From: Microbacterium schleiferi
GTDB taxonomy: Bacteria > Actinomycetota > Actinomycetes > Actinomycetales > Microbacteriaceae
Reading direction: 5' to 3'
Assembly: GCF_020781975.1 (NCBI RefSeq)
Contig: NZ_JAJGNI010000008.1
Location: forward strand, 62,001-126,000
DNA length: 64,000 nt
A model generated the notes under the pieces. The model searched no databases, was not told the DNA's origin, and worked only from the letters and a program-made list of their open reading frames with translations. Below are positions 20,429 through 28,942 of the stretch, piece after piece; positions within the stretch are counted from its first letter, which is position 1; each line of letters opens with the position of its first letter. A program made the position numbers and the translations under genes.

Positions 20429-22434
20429 GCCAGATCCTCGGCGGTATCGACGAGCGCCTTGTTCTCGATGGCGGCGCTGATACGCGCGACCGCCTCATCC
20501 AGCGGAATGCCGTTCGTCTGCGAGCCATCACGGAAACGGAACGAGACGGTTCCCGCGGAACGGTCCTGCTCCCCCGCGATGACCTGAAGCGGGACTTTCT
20601 GGGTCGTGTGCGTGCGGATCTTCTTCTGCATGCGGTCGTCGCTGCGATCGAGCTCCGCTCGGACGCCCGCGGAGCGGAGCCGGTCGATGAACGAACCGAG
20701 ATAGGCGGCATATTCATCGGCGACGGGAATGCCGACGACCTGAACGGGGGCCAGCCATACCGGGAAGGCGCCTGCGTAGTGCTCGAGGAGGATCGCGAAG
20801 AACCGCTCGATCGAGCCGAACAACGCGCGGTGGATCATCACCGGCTGGTGCTTCGCGCCGTCGGGACCGGTGTACTCGAGTTCAAACCGCTCGGGCTGAT
20901 TGAAATCAAGCTGGATCGTCGACATCTGCCAGGTGCGACCGATCGCATCGCGGGCCTGCACCGAGATCTTCGGTCCGTAGAACGCGGCGCCGCCCGGGTC
21001 GGGCACGAGCTCGAGGCCCGAGGCTTCGGCCACCTCGCGGAGGGTCTCGGTAGCTTCCGCCCACAAGGAGTCGTCACCGATGAACTTCGGGTTGCCTTCC
21101 TCTTTGGTGGACAGCTCGAGGTAGAAGTCCTGCAGACCGTAGTCGCGCAGCACCGAGAGCACGAAATCGAGGTTTCGCGTCAGCTCGTCGCGCACCTGAT
21201 CGGCGGTCACGTAGATGTGGGCGTCATCCTGCGTCATCCCCCGCACGCGGGTGAGACCCGCAAGGGTTCCACTCTTCTCGTAGCGATAGACCGTGCCGAA
21301 CTCTGCAAGTCGCAGCGGCAGTTCACGGTAGCTGCGGCCTCGCGACCGGAAGATCAGGTTGTGGAACGGGCAGTTCATCGGCTTGAGGTAGTACTCCTGC
21401 CCCTGCCGGGTGACGTGGCCTTCGGCATCCACGATCTCGTCAAGCTCCATCGGCGGGTACATCCCGTCGGCGTACCACTGGAGGTGGCCGCTGGTCATGA
21501 AGAGGTCGCCCTTGGTGATGTGGGGCGAGTTGACCATTTCGTAGTCGGCGGCGAGCAGGCGCTGACGCATGTACTGCTCGATCTCGTAGCGGATGATGCC
21601 ACCCTTGGGATGGAAGACCGCCAGTCCCGGCCCGATCTCGTCCGGGAACGAGAAGAGGTCCAGTTCAGCGCCGAGCTTGCGGTGATCGCGCCGCGCAGCT
21701 TCTTCGAGACGGTGCTGGTGGGCGCGCAGCTCGTCTTTCGTCGGCCACGCGGTGCCGTAGATGCGCTGCAACTGAGGGTACTTCTCGCTGCCGCGCCAGT
21801 AGGCGCCGGCGATTCGGGTCAGATCCCAGCCGTTACCGATCATGCGAGTGCCCGGAACGTGCGGACCGCGGCAGAGGTCCTTCCAGACCGTCTCGCCGTC
21901 GCGGCTCACATTGTCGTAGATCGTCAGTTCCGCACCGCCGACCTCGACCGACGCACCCTCGGCGGCATCCGCTCCTCCACCCTTCAACCCGATGAGTTCG
22001 AGTTTGAACGGCTCGTCGGCAAGCTCCGCACGTGCTTCATCCTCGGTGACCACCCGTCGAGTGAAGCGCTGGCCCTCGCGGACAATGCGCTCCATCTCCT
22101 TCTTGATGGCTTTGAGGTCTTCGGGCGTGAACGGTTCCTCGACGCCGAAGTCGTAGTAGAAGCCGTCGGTGATCGGCGGTCCGATCCCGAGGTTCGCCTG
22201 CGGCCGGATCCGCTGCACGGCCTGGGCGAGCACATGCGCTGTCGAGTGTCGAAGGATGTCGAGCCCGTCGGCACTGTCGATCGTCACGGGCTCCACCGTG
22301 TCCTCGGCGGTCACAACCGTCGCGAGATCCCGCAACGTGCCGTTGACCCGCAGGGCCACGACAGAGCGATCGGGGAAGAGGGCGAAACCGTCGGCGGGAT
22401 AGGCCACGTCAGACGGGACGAGCGGTTGTGTCAC
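20425..22434 (-). CDS. thrS: Threonine--tRNA ligase
   Basis: Charges tRNA-Thr. The 669-residue product has a short TGS-like N-terminus and the editing domain zinc/histidine motif [12 protein letters not shown]. The class II catalytic core has zinc ligands in MNCPFHN and motif 2 [20 protein letters not shown], and the anticodon domain follows ([13 protein letters not shown]). The start is GTG 22434 with AGGAG. No T-box leader is apparent in the 66 bp upstream. Confidence 0.96.
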   Translation of the reverse strand: MTQPLVPSDVAYPADGFALFPDRSVVALRVNGTLRDLATVVTAEDTVEPVTIDSADGLDILRHSTAHVLAQAVQRIRPQANLGIGPPITDGFYYDFGVEEPFTPEDLKAIKKEMERIVREGQRFTRRVVTEDEARAELADEPFKLELIGLKGGGADAAEGASVEVGGAELTIYDNVSRDGETVWKDLCRGPHVPGTRMIGNGWDLTRIAGAYWRGSEKYPQLQRIYGTAWPTKDELRAHQHRLEEAARRDHRKLGAELDLFSFPDEIGPGLAVFHPKGGIIRYEIEQYMRQRLLAADYEMVNSPHITKGDLFMTSGHLQWYADGMYPPMELDEIVDAEGHVTRQGQEYYLKPMNCPFHNLIFRSRGRSYRELPLRLAEFGTVYRYEKSGTLAGLTRVRGMTQDDAHIYVTADQVRDELTRNLDFVLSVLRDYGLQDFYLELSTKEEGNPKFIGDDSLWAEATETLREVAEASGLELVPDPGGAAFYGPKISVQARDAIGRTWQMSTIQLDFNQPERFELEYTGPDGAKHQPVMIHRALFGSIERFFAILLEHYAGAFPVWLAPVQVVGIPVADEYAAYLGSFIDRLRSAGVRAELDRSDDRMQKKIRTHTTQKVPLQVIAGEQDRSAGTVSFRFRDGSQTNGIPLDEAVARISAAIENKALVDTAEDLA

Positions 22435-22500
22435 AGCGAACTCCTGGGCGATGTCAGTCTCAAGGCTACCGAGCCGAGCGGGGGCATCCGACCAGAGCGA

Positions 22501-24519
22501 TCACATGATCTGCCCGATGTACGAGTACTTGACGAAGACCTCGGGCGCGAGCCCCGCCTCCTCGAGCACTCCCTGCACGGCAGCCATCATGTATCGCGAG
22601 TCCCACCCCATGTACAGGTGATGGTCGTCATCCAGGCTGTCCCAGTCACCGTTCCACGCACGCTCGTTGTAGACGGGCCCACCTCGCCGGGAGCAGTACG
22701 CGATGACCGCGTCACGTCGATCCGCCCACAACCGCTTGAAGACGCGATTGAAGAGGTACTTGATGTCGGGAACTTCCCAGTGCTCACCGACGTACTCCAC
22801 ATACGAGAATTCGCGCTCCCAGCCTCGGGGCCATCCGCGGCGCGGAATCGCATCCAGAATGGGGGTCAACCCATCGTCGTCGATGACGAGCGGGCCCCGG
22901 CGGCGCCAGAGCGTCATCACCTGCTGAGCGAGCTCCGCTGACCGACCGCTGATCGCGGCGGTTCCCCACCTCTCGATCGACGCCAACGGCTGCGTGACGG
23001 TCATGGAACTCCTGCCATACACCGTGCGCTTATCGGGGAAGTCCGCGTCGAAGACCTGGGCGGCAAGGGGCTCCTCGAGCAGCGCGAGGTTACCGAGGGT
23101 CGCGGCTAGAGCCCGGTGACTGTTCTGTTCGTCCTCGCTGTAGTCCTTCCACCGCCGCCCATCGCCGCCGGTCCAGTCGTCCGACGGCGCTGGCGGGAAG
23201 ACGTGGTCGATCACGAGGTCATCCTGCGCCGGATCGACGTCGGCCAGCCGGGACAGGACATACTCCGGATGCGGCAGCGGGCTGTGCTTCAGCGCAACAC
23301 GCACGCGGTCATCGGACGGGGTCTGGCGAGAGATCGCAGCCGCGAGTGCGCCGATGCCCTCCCGTGATGCGCGGACGAGGCGGGCAACGAGACGATCCGA
23401 CCCGACGCTGACCACGTCGCGGCGCAAGAGAAGCGACTGCAGATCGTCGAGCACGCTCAGAAAATCGTTGCGCTCGATCTCGCCGGCGCGGTGGCGCGCG
23501 TAGAGCGCCATGACGAGCGGATACATCCCGCGGGCGAACGTGTTGAGGTAGTGCAGACGCGCCCGGATTTCGGGATCCGGTTCCCCCTTGGGGTCAAGCA
23601 GCGTCGCGTAGAGCTGCGCGAAGGAACGCCACTGTTCTGCCAGGGTTCGAAGCGCCACGGGGTCGAGCCGCGGGAAATGAGTGCGGAATACGTCGTAGAC
23701 ACCGCGACCCGACGCGGTAGTGGCGACCTCGCGTCCGCCGACCATGACGAGGTAGTGGGCCCAGAACGAGGCGATGTGATCGCCGGTGCTGCGCTCGATG
23801 GCAGCCCAGTACTCGTCTTCGATGACCAGCTGCTCGGCATGCGAGAGTCCCATGAGCACGTAATTGTGAATCAACTCGTGGTCGCGCAGTGGCTCGCCCG
23901 TGGAGTTCAGGCTCTCGAAAATCTGCTGCGCATTGGCGCCAGTACCCAGCGAAATGGCGACGTGCTCGAGCCGCTGAAGCCCGCGCCAGACCCGGGCCAC
24001 ATCATCGGCGGAAATCTGGCTACGGAAGAACGCGTAGTTGTCGGCGAACCGTGAGGGCGCGGGGACCCCATCCGCAGCCCCAACGACGACGTCCCGGAAG
24101 GCTCCTGCCCACTCACGGTGAGGCCGAAGCTTCGTGTCACCGGTGGCAGCGTGAAGGAGCACGCGCTCAAGTTCTGCGGCAAGGGCGGCGTCTTCGTCCC
24201 GGATGGTGTGGAACAGCGCGGCGACCAGCAGCATCAGTGTCGTGATGCGTTGCTGCCCGTCGATGAGCACCCATTCCTCCGTGTCGTCGCCCGAGCGGGG
24301 ACTCGAAGAATCGGCGGCGCTGAGAATCGAGCCGATGAAGTGCATCTGATCGGCATCCCGATCGGCGACAGCGCGGATGTCGCTGAGGAGCTGTTCGCAC
24401 CCGCCGATATCCCAGCGGTACTGCCGCTGATAGACCGGGACGACGATCGTGGCCTGCGCAGACGCTAACCACGCAACCGTGTTCACGGCGTGAGCGCGGA
24501 TGTTCGTCGCAGTGATCAT
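22501..24519 (-). CDS. DUF262/HNH (GmrSD-like) protein, possible defence nuclease
   Basis: A 672-residue protein with the DUF262 ParB-like N-domain: VPVYQRQYRW at residues 28-36, VLIDGQQRITTLMLL at 84-98 and the partner motif IFESLNSTGEPL at 200-211. A C-terminal DUF1524-type HNH region follows, with VIDHVFP at 436-442 and LGNLALLEEP at 475-484. In GmrSD-type enzymes these two domains bind nucleotides and cut modified phage DNA. After about residue 510 there is an extra domain (MTLWRRRGPLVIDDDGL to the end, with YNERAWNGDWDSLDD) that I do not recognise. It stands alone with a good GGAGGAG ribosome site, and no methylase or partner is nearby. Function inferred only. Confidence 0.7.
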   Translation of the reverse strand: MITATNIRAHAVNTVAWLASAQATIVVPVYQRQYRWDIGGCEQLLSDIRAVADRDADQMHFIGSILSAADSSSPRSGDDTEEWVLIDGQQRITTLMLLVAALFHTIRDEDAALAAELERVLLHAATGDTKLRPHREWAGAFRDVVVGAADGVPAPSRFADNYAFFRSQISADDVARVWRGLQRLEHVAISLGTGANAQQIFESLNSTGEPLRDHELIHNYVLMGLSHAEQLVIEDEYWAAIERSTGDHIASFWAHYLVMVGGREVATTASGRGVYDVFRTHFPRLDPVALRTLAEQWRSFAQLYATLLDPKGEPDPEIRARLHYLNTFARGMYPLVMALYARHRAGEIERNDFLSVLDDLQSLLLRRDVVSVGSDRLVARLVRASREGIGALAAAISRQTPSDDRVRVALKHSPLPHPEYVLSRLADVDPAQDDLVIDHVFPPAPSDDWTGGDGRRWKDYSEDEQNSHRALAATLGNLALLEEPLAAQVFDADFPDKRTVYGRSSMTVTQPLASIERWGTAAISGRSAELAQQVMTLWRRRGPLVIDDDGLTPILDAIPRRGWPRGWEREFSYVEYVGEHWEVPDIKYLFNRVFKRLWADRRDAVIAYCSRRGGPVYNERAWNGDWDSLDDDHHLYMGWDSRYMMAAVQGVLEEAGLAPEVFVKYSYIGQIM

Positions 24520-24668
24520 CGAGTGTCTCCTCCGGCTGCGTGGACGACCCCGACGAGTCTAATAATCACGGCGCGGATGCCCAGGTTCCCGCGCAGGGCC
24601 GGAGGTAGGGTTGCCTAAGTTGGGCCTGTAAAAACGCGCTGGCTCACCGACCGAAAGGCACAAACCCT

Positions 24669-25442
24669 ATGGGTTACATCAAGAGCGCCGCTCTCGACGA
24701 GACCGGCTTTGTCGTCCTCGACAGCTACAACGATCCGATCGATCCGAAGGAATGGCTCGACATCGAGTACGTGGATTGGAAGTCCTCGGGTGACACTCGT
24801 TTCGCACCTCTTGCCTCTGCCAAGGGCGAGATCGAGTGCAACGGCTTCTGGAACCACCAGCCGCCCCGTACCGACAAGGACGGCGTCTGGATCGATTCCC
24901 AGACCGCACTTGCACCAACCCTCACCGCCCGGGCGAAGGAGCCAGGCGCGAACGTGGGACGGTGCCGCATCATCGAGCTGCAGCCGAACTCGTACGCCGA
25001 CTGCCTCTACAACCTCCACCAGGACGACAACAACCGCCTCAACCCCGACGGCACCGGTTGGGTAGTTCGTGGGTTCTTCAACCTGACCGATGACAAGGAC
25101 AGCTACTTCGTCCTGCGTGAGAACCGCACCGACCCGAGCATCGAGTACCGCATCGCGCTGCCGGCTGGTGCTCAGCTGATCGTCGACACGCAGCGTCTCT
25201 GGCACGCCGTCCACCACCAGGGCGACGAGCCGCGCTACTGCCTCATCACATCCTGGACGTCGGGCCCGGAGCTTGACGCCTACATCGAGAAGTACCACGG
25301 CAAGCCCACCACCGAGTACTACCCCGTCTCGGAGGAGATCCGCGAGGCCGGCCAGGCCGAGCAGGCGCGCCGGGATGCAGCCCGTGCCGCGTACTACGCC
25401 GCAAAGGGCCAGAAGGAGAAGCTCGCGATGAGCGAGGCCTGA
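24669..25442 (+). CDS. Putative Fe(II)/2-oxoglutarate-type oxygenase, function unknown
   Basis: A 257-residue cytoplasmic protein. The middle carries a pattern fitting a double-stranded beta-helix iron site: NLHQDDNN (H117 and D119), LWHAVHH (H179) and a downstream Arg in DEPRYCLITSW (R189). That is the H-x-D...H plus 2-oxoglutarate-binding R order. The C-terminus is a charged helix. I know similar proteins only as hypothetical proteins in Microbacteriaceae, so substrate and pathway are unknown. It is divergent from the DUF262 gene and convergent with marR. The oxygenase call is inference. Confidence 0.5.
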   Translation: MGYIKSAALDETGFVVLDSYNDPIDPKEWLDIEYVDWKSSGDTRFAPLASAKGEIECNGFWNHQPPRTDKDGVWIDSQTALAPTLTARAKEPGANVGRCRIIELQPNSYADCLYNLHQDDNNRLNPDGTGWVVRGFFNLTDDKDSYFVLRENRTDPSIEYRIALPAGAQLIVDTQRLWHAVHHQGDEPRYCLITSWTSGPELDAYIEKYHGKPTTEYYPVSEEIREAGQAEQARRDAARAAYYAAKGQKEKLAMSEA

Positions 25443-25454
25443 TCCACAGCGACC

Positions 25455-25490
25455 CGAAGGCCCTCATCCGATGAAGGACGGGGGTCTTCG
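25455..25490. terminator. Hairpin between convergent genes
   Basis: An imperfect long stem begins CGAAG and ends CTTCG, with GGCCC/GGGTC and ATCC/GGAC partial pairing. It lies between the stops of the oxygenase-like gene and marR and could serve both. Confidence 0.45.
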
Positions 25491-25493
25491 TCG

Positions 25494-26000
25494 TTACGTG
25501 CTGGAATCGACCGGCACGTGTCGTGCGTGCGCAGCGAGACTCTGGGTCGGGTCAAGGCGATCAAGAATGATCTCCGCGATCTCGCGCAGCAGCGCCTGCT
25601 GGGTCGGGGAGAGCGCGTCGAGCACGAAAGAACGCACGTTGGCGACGTGCCCTGGTGTGGCCGCGATGACCTTGCGGCGTCCAGCACTGGTGAGTTCGAC
25701 ATCCATCGCACGCGCGTCCTCAGGCGCCGGGAGGCGCCGAACGAATCCTCGCTCTTCGAGGCGTGAGACGACATGCGACAGACGCGGAAGCGTGGCGTTT
25801 GACTCGATCGCCAAGGTGCTCATCCGCAGTGTGCGCCCATCGCTGAGTGCCAGTAGCGAGAGGACGAAGTAGTCGAAGTGGCTGAGCTGTTCATCCCGCT
25901 TCAGCTGCGTGTCCAGTTGTTTGGGGAGCAGTTCGAGCACGGCAACAAGCGGAACCCAGGTGGCCCGCTCCTCGGCCGTGAAAGATCGGGTTCTGTGCAT
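25494..26000 (-). CDS. MarR-family transcriptional regulator
   Basis: A 168-residue winged-helix regulator. The recognition region is visible as MSTLAIESNATLPRLSHVVSRLEERGFVRR and the wing as PAPEDARAMDVELTSAGRR. It is divergent from a reductase and a VOC dioxygenase, with an 8+8 bp palindrome in the shared promoter region. It probably represses itself and both enzymes and responds to a phenolic, quinone or electrophile ligand; the ligand is inference. MarR/DUF24-controlled VOC dioxygenases such as MhqR- and CatR-regulated genes in Bacillus are a known precedent. Confidence 0.85.
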   Translation of the reverse strand: MHRTRSFTAEERATWVPLVAVLELLPKQLDTQLKRDEQLSHFDYFVLSLLALSDGRTLRMSTLAIESNATLPRLSHVVSRLEERGFVRRLPAPEDARAMDVELTSAGRRKVIAATPGHVANVRSFVLDALSPTQQALLREIAEIILDRLDPTQSLAAHARHVPVDSST

Positions 26001-26017
26001 TGTGCGATTCTACGGGA

Positions 26018-26037
26018 ATAGTTGTTGCTACAACTAT
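26018..26037. promoter_or_regulatory. Palindromic operator between marR and the reductase gene
   Basis: ATAGTTGT, a four-base spacer TGCT and ACAACTAT form a perfect inverted repeat. It starts 18 bp from the marR start and overlaps a -10-like TATGTT (26035-26040) for the rightward genes. Size and position fit a MarR dimer site. Confidence 0.65.
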
Positions 26038-26115
26038 GTTGGGCAGTCACATAGCTCGCATGGGCTATCCACCTCCCGCAGGCCCGCGGGACTCTCAGAG
26101 AAGGCAGGTCACATC

Positions 26116-26691
26116 ATGAGCACGATCACCATCTTCGGCAACGGAAACATGGGCGGGGCCATCGCCGGCGTCCTCGCTCGCGGGGGCGCCTCGATCCAGC
26201 ACATCGTCAGCGGTGATACGGACGCAACGATCGAGGGCGACCTTGTCGTCCTCGCCGTCCCGTATGGCGCCCTCGAGACGATCGCAGCAACCTACGGCGA
26301 GCAGCTGACGGGCAAGACCGTCGTGGACATCACGAACCCCCTGAACTTCGAGACGTTCGACTCCCTCGTGGTGCCGGTCGGCTCATCGGCTGCGGCTGAG
26401 CTCCAGAAGGCTCTGCCGGGCGCACGCGTCCTCAAAGCCTTCAACACGAACTTCGCGGCTACCCTGGCGGCTGGAACGGTCGGAACCGAGAAGACCACGG
26501 TGCTGGTCGCCGGAGACGACGCTGACGCGAAAGCTGCCTTGATCAACGCTGTCACCGCCGGTGGGCTTGCAGCGCTTGACGCCGGCGCTCTGGCGCGTGC
26601 ACACGAGCTTGAGGCGATCGGCTTCCTCCAGCTGACCCTGGCGGCCTCCGAGAAGATCAGCTGGACCGCTGGCTTCGCGGTCGTCCGGTAA
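26116..26691 (+). CDS. NADP/F420-type oxidoreductase, coenzyme-binding domain protein
   Basis: A 191-residue protein consisting mainly of a Rossmann fold. ITIFGNGNMGGAIAGVLARGG is the dinucleotide-binding motif, and VVLAVPYGALETIA and VVDITNPLNF are typical of the NADPH-dependent F420 reductase / F420_oxidored family. Such single-domain members may use only NADP. The start at ATG 26116 has AGGCAGG upstream; the longer open frame crosses the operator. First gene of a two-gene unit with the VOC enzyme. Substrate unknown. Confidence 0.8.
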   Translation: MSTITIFGNGNMGGAIAGVLARGGASIQHIVSGDTDATIEGDLVVLAVPYGALETIAATYGEQLTGKTVVDITNPLNFETFDSLVVPVGSSAAAELQKALPGARVLKAFNTNFAATLAAGTVGTEKTTVLVAGDDADAKAALINAVTAGGLAALDAGALARAHELEAIGFLQLTLAASEKISWTAGFAVVR

Positions 26692-26723
26692 CGGCTCTGG
26701 ACGACAGGAACGAAAGGTTCGGC

Positions 26724-27584
26724 ATGTCTGACAAGCTCGCGGCAGCAACCCACATGGGAGCGGTCACTCTGAAGGTCGGAGACCTGGATGCGATGATCCG
26801 CTACTACACCGAGGCGGTGCCGCTGCAGCTTCTCAGTCACGCCGGACCGACCGCCACGCTGGGACGCGGCGGCGTTCCCGTACTGGTCCTTGTTCACACG
26901 CCCGAGCTCCGTCACGCCGCGTCCGGGCAGGCGGGCTTGTATCACACGGCAATCCTGTTCGAGACAGAAACTGCCCTCGCTTCGGCTGTGGCATCGGTCG
27001 CACGTCGGGCCCCCGGAACGTTCACCGGCAGCGCCGATCACCTCGTCAGCAAGGCCTTCTACTTCACGGACCCTGAGGGCAACGGTGTCGAGTTGTATTG
27101 GGACCGCGCCCGAACGCAGTGGTCCTGGACGCACGGACAGGTCGAGATGGACACCCTCTTCCTCGACCCGAATCAGTTCCTGCGCGAGCACCTCAGCGAC
27201 CCGTCCACCGAGCCTGACAGCATCCGTGCGGCGCGAGTCGGGCACGTCCACCTCAGCGTCGGAGACGTAAGCATAGCGCGCGATTTCTATGTCGACCGGC
27301 TGGGGTTCGACGCCACGCTGGACTTCCACGGCTCGGCGCTGTTCGTCTCCGCCGGTGGCTACCACCACCACATGGCGATGAACGTGTGGAACAGCCGCGG
27401 CGCCGGGCGGCGTCAGCCCGCGCTGGGCCTCGGTGAAGTCAATCTCCTGGTCCCATCTCGTGACGACCTCGGCGCGCTCGATGAACGGATGCGCCACCAC
27501 GGTGTCGACGTGGCCGATGACGGCGCGACACTTACCTTCGAGGATCCCTGGGCGAATTCGATCCGGGTGGCCCTGGCCGCGTAG
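26724..27584 (+). CDS. VOC-family ring-cleavage dioxygenase-like protein (CatE type)
   Basis: A 286-residue protein with two vicinal-oxygen-chelate repeats, as in catechol-2,3-dioxygenase CatE/MhqA of Bacillus. Metal-ligand candidates are His in GLYHTAILF (first repeat), His in VGHVHLSVGD and Glu in the C-terminal region. FTDPEGNGVELYWDR and VDRLGFDATLDFHGSALFVSAGGYHHHMAMN are typical. It follows the reductase by 32 bp in one transcription unit and is probably controlled by the divergent MarR. It likely detoxifies a hydroquinone or catechol-like compound. Confidence 0.82.
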   Translation: MSDKLAAATHMGAVTLKVGDLDAMIRYYTEAVPLQLLSHAGPTATLGRGGVPVLVLVHTPELRHAASGQAGLYHTAILFETETALASAVASVARRAPGTFTGSADHLVSKAFYFTDPEGNGVELYWDRARTQWSWTHGQVEMDTLFLDPNQFLREHLSDPSTEPDSIRAARVGHVHLSVGDVSIARDFYVDRLGFDATLDFHGSALFVSAGGYHHHMAMNVWNSRGAGRRQPALGLGEVNLLVPSRDDLGALDERMRHHGVDVADDGATLTFEDPWANSIRVALAA

Positions 27585-27626
27585 TGCGCAGCGAGCTTGC
27601 GCGGAACCATCCACCTGGACACACGA

Positions 27627-27654
27627 GAAAACCCCCGGAACTCCGGGGGTTTTC
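27627..27654. terminator. Bidirectional intrinsic terminator
   Basis: GAAAACCCCCGG and CCGGGGGTTTTC pair perfectly around an AACT loop, ending in T runs on both strands. It lies between the VOC gene and the leftward tRNA cluster. Confidence 0.9.
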
Positions 27655-27662
27655 GTTGTTCG

Positions 27663-27737
27663 TGGTGCGCGATACTGGGATCGAACCAGTGACCTCTTCC
27701 GTGTCAGGGAAGCGCGCTACCGCTGCGCCAATCGCGC
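27663..27737 (-). tRNA. tRNA-Val (GAC)
   Basis: Cloverleaf on the minus strand: acceptor GCGCGAT pairs with ATCGCGC, anticodon arm CTTCC-CTGACAC-GGAAG gives anticodon GAC, and T-loop TTCGATC is present. Discriminator A and a genomically encoded CCA are included. Last of the leftward Gly-Cys-Val cluster. Confidence 0.96.
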
Positions 27738-27765
27738 CTAAAAAAGGCTATTCAGTTGTCATGCG

Positions 27766-27836
27766 AGGTGGCGACGGGATTCGAACCCGTGTAAACGGCT
27801 TTGCAGGCCGGTGCCTAGCCGCTCGGCCACGCCACC
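27766..27836 (-). tRNA. tRNA-Cys (GCA)
   Basis: Acceptor GGTGGCG/CGCCACC, anticodon arm CCGGC-CTGCAAA-GCCGT gives anticodon GCA, T-loop TTCGAAT, discriminator U as required for tRNA-Cys. CCA is not encoded. 71 nt. Confidence 0.95.
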
Positions 27837-27886
27837 GTGTGTGGTTCGACCCACGTGTCGTGCTCCCGAAGGAAGCCCCGCACTCG

Positions 27887-27959
27887 AGCGGATGACGAGA
27901 CTCGAACTCGCGACCCTCACCTTGGCAAGGTGATGCGCTACCAACTGCGCTACATCCGC
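27887..27959 (-). tRNA. tRNA-Gly (GCC)
   Basis: Acceptor GCGGATG/CATCCGC, anticodon arm TCACC-TTGCCAA-GGTGA gives anticodon GCC, T-arm GCGAG-TTCGAGT-CTCGT, discriminator U. CCA is not encoded. 73 nt, first gene of the leftward cluster. Confidence 0.96.
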
Positions 27960-28073
27960 ATTGCACCACCGTGTGGCGCCTGACCGACTTTAGTCGAGAA
28001 TCGCCGCCGCGCAAAACCGAAACGGCTCCGCGCGTGTCGGGGTCCGCGGTCGTGTGCTCGACCAGGAATCCGG

Positions 28074-28079
28074 TAGGAT
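28074..28079 (+). promoter_or_regulatory. Candidate -10 for tRNA-Val (CAC)
   Basis: TAGGAT lies 24 bp upstream of the mature tRNA 5' end. No strong -35 is visible. Confidence 0.35.
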
Positions 28080-28103
28080 CGAGACTTGGCCCGCGAGGGT
28101 CTT

Positions 28104-28176
28104 GGGCGATTGGCGCAGTTGGTAGCGCGCTTCCTTCACACGGAAGAGGTCATCAGTTCGAGTCTGGTATCGCCCA
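28104..28176 (+). tRNA. tRNA-Val (CAC), attachment site of the genomic island
   Basis: Acceptor GGGCGAT/ATCGCCC, D-arm GCGCAGTTGGTAGCGC, anticodon arm CTTCC-TTCACAC-GGAAG gives anticodon CAC, T-loop TTCGAGT, discriminator A. The sequence after the discriminator is CAGC, so CCA is not encoded. The displaced 3' copy at 35507-35549 continues with CCA. The 3' half, from the base before the anticodon loop centre to the end, is duplicated exactly at the far end of the island. Confidence 0.96.
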
Positions 28177-28177
28177 C
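28135..28177 (+). repeat. Left attachment repeat (43 bp) inside tRNA-Val
   Basis: Identical over 43 bp to 35507-35549. It spans the anticodon loop to the 3' end of tRNA-Val(CAC), the classical target for tyrosine integrases. The flanking base differs on each side between the copies, so the repeat limits are exact. Confidence 0.95.
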
Positions 28178-28182
28178 AGCGA

Positions 28183-28213
28183 GAGAGCCCCTGGCATGAA
28201 GCCAGGGGCTCTC
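28183..28213 (+). terminator. Intrinsic hairpin after tRNA-Val (CAC)
   Basis: GAGAGCCCCTGGC pairs perfectly with GCCAGGGGCTCTC (13 bp, five-base loop) six bp after the attachment repeat. It lies on the island side, so the element seems to have supplied the tRNA with its current terminator. Confidence 0.8.
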
Positions 28214-28235
28214 GTGTTCCCGCGCGACGCGCCCG

Positions 28236-28478
28236 CTACCGGCCCAGGCCGTGCCCGCGATCAGGCGCCTGCCGGTGCGGGTCGGTGGTGCCGAATCGGC
28301 TCAACCCAGGCAGCTTCTTCGCGCGCTCGCTCAGCGCCTTGGACGCGCCGCTGTTGAGCACGTCGAGCGCGGTGCGGTCGGCGAAGTCGCCGAGGTGGTG
28401 CAGGTAGCGGGCGGTGATCTGGATGGAGCCGTGCCCGAGCCACGCCTGCACGGTCGTCAGCGGCACGCCTCCCCACGC
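28236..28478 (-). pseudogene. Tyrosine integrase, C-terminal remnant
   Basis: Translation on the minus strand gives GVPLTTVQAWLGHGSIQITARYLHHLGDFADRTALDVLN. This is the last part of an actinobacterial phage/ICE-type tyrosine recombinase: the LGH box with a catalytic histidine and the YxHH tyrosine region. The N-terminal DNA-binding arm, the catalytic Arg and the HxxR box are absent. Upstream of about 28478 the frame loses homology and the plus-strand relaxase-like fragment begins. Position beside the tRNA and orientation match an element's own integrase. Non-functional. Confidence 0.8.
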
Positions 28479-28853
28479 GTGGCCGAGGCGCGGCAGGAGG
28501 CGCTGCAGGCCCACCGCGAGCGGGCTCGGCTCGCGGTGCGACACCTGCGCGAGTCCACCATCCTGCGCCGACAGGTGCTCGGCCCGGCGACTCCGAGTGC
28601 CGCGATCACGCGTGCGAGCGGGTGGCGTGCCCGCGCGGAGCAGGCCTGGCACGACCTCGCTCGGATCGAGGCGCTACCAATCAGCGAGGCCGTCCAGTAC
28701 GTCCGCGAACTCGCCGCCCGAGCCGAGGCCGAGCGGCAGGCCGCCGAGCGCGCCCAGGCAGCACGCGAGGGACGCGCCGCCCAGCTCGGCCGACCCCGAC
28801 CGTCCACCGACCACGGCAGGACCGGGCCGGAGCGCGACGGTCTCGGCGTCTAG
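28479..28853 (+). pseudogene. Relaxase/mobilization protein, C-terminal remnant (probable)
   Basis: About 124 codons in the plus direction (VAEARQEALQAHRERARLAV and on, then ARAEQAWHDLARIEALPISE). They end in GRTGPERDGLGV and a TAG stop. The alanine/arginine/glutamate-rich helix and the -HGRTGPERDGL- tail resemble the end of MobF/TraA-type relaxases of actinobacterial conjugative elements; this is from memory and not certain. There is no start codon or ribosome site at 28479, and the fragment abuts the integrase remnant exactly, so it is a truncated gene. Confidence 0.5.
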
Positions 28854-28942
28854 TTATATCGGTGGCCGGTTCCATGCGTGGCCGTCGTAGTGATGGACCG
28901 TTCACTCGGCCATATCGGGACGGCATCCGCTAGACGCGCTAC

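Noticed and set aside
20137..22941. A 934-residue plus-strand frame opposite thrS
   Set aside because: Antisense to a fully conserved synthetase; composition is typical of reverse-frame translation in high-GC DNA.
24604..24625. Iron-box-like sequence (TAGGGTTGCCTAA) before the oxygenase-like gene
   Set aside because: By hand alignment only about 11 of 19 positions fit the DtxR/IdeR consensus and the half-site spacing is off by one; too weak to call.
27598..28014. Short proteins in six frames across the tRNA cluster (for example ones containing RDTGIEPVTSSV or GGDGIRTRVNGF)
   Set aside because: These are translations of tRNA genes, a well-known annotation artefact; the cloverleaf structures explain the sequence fully.
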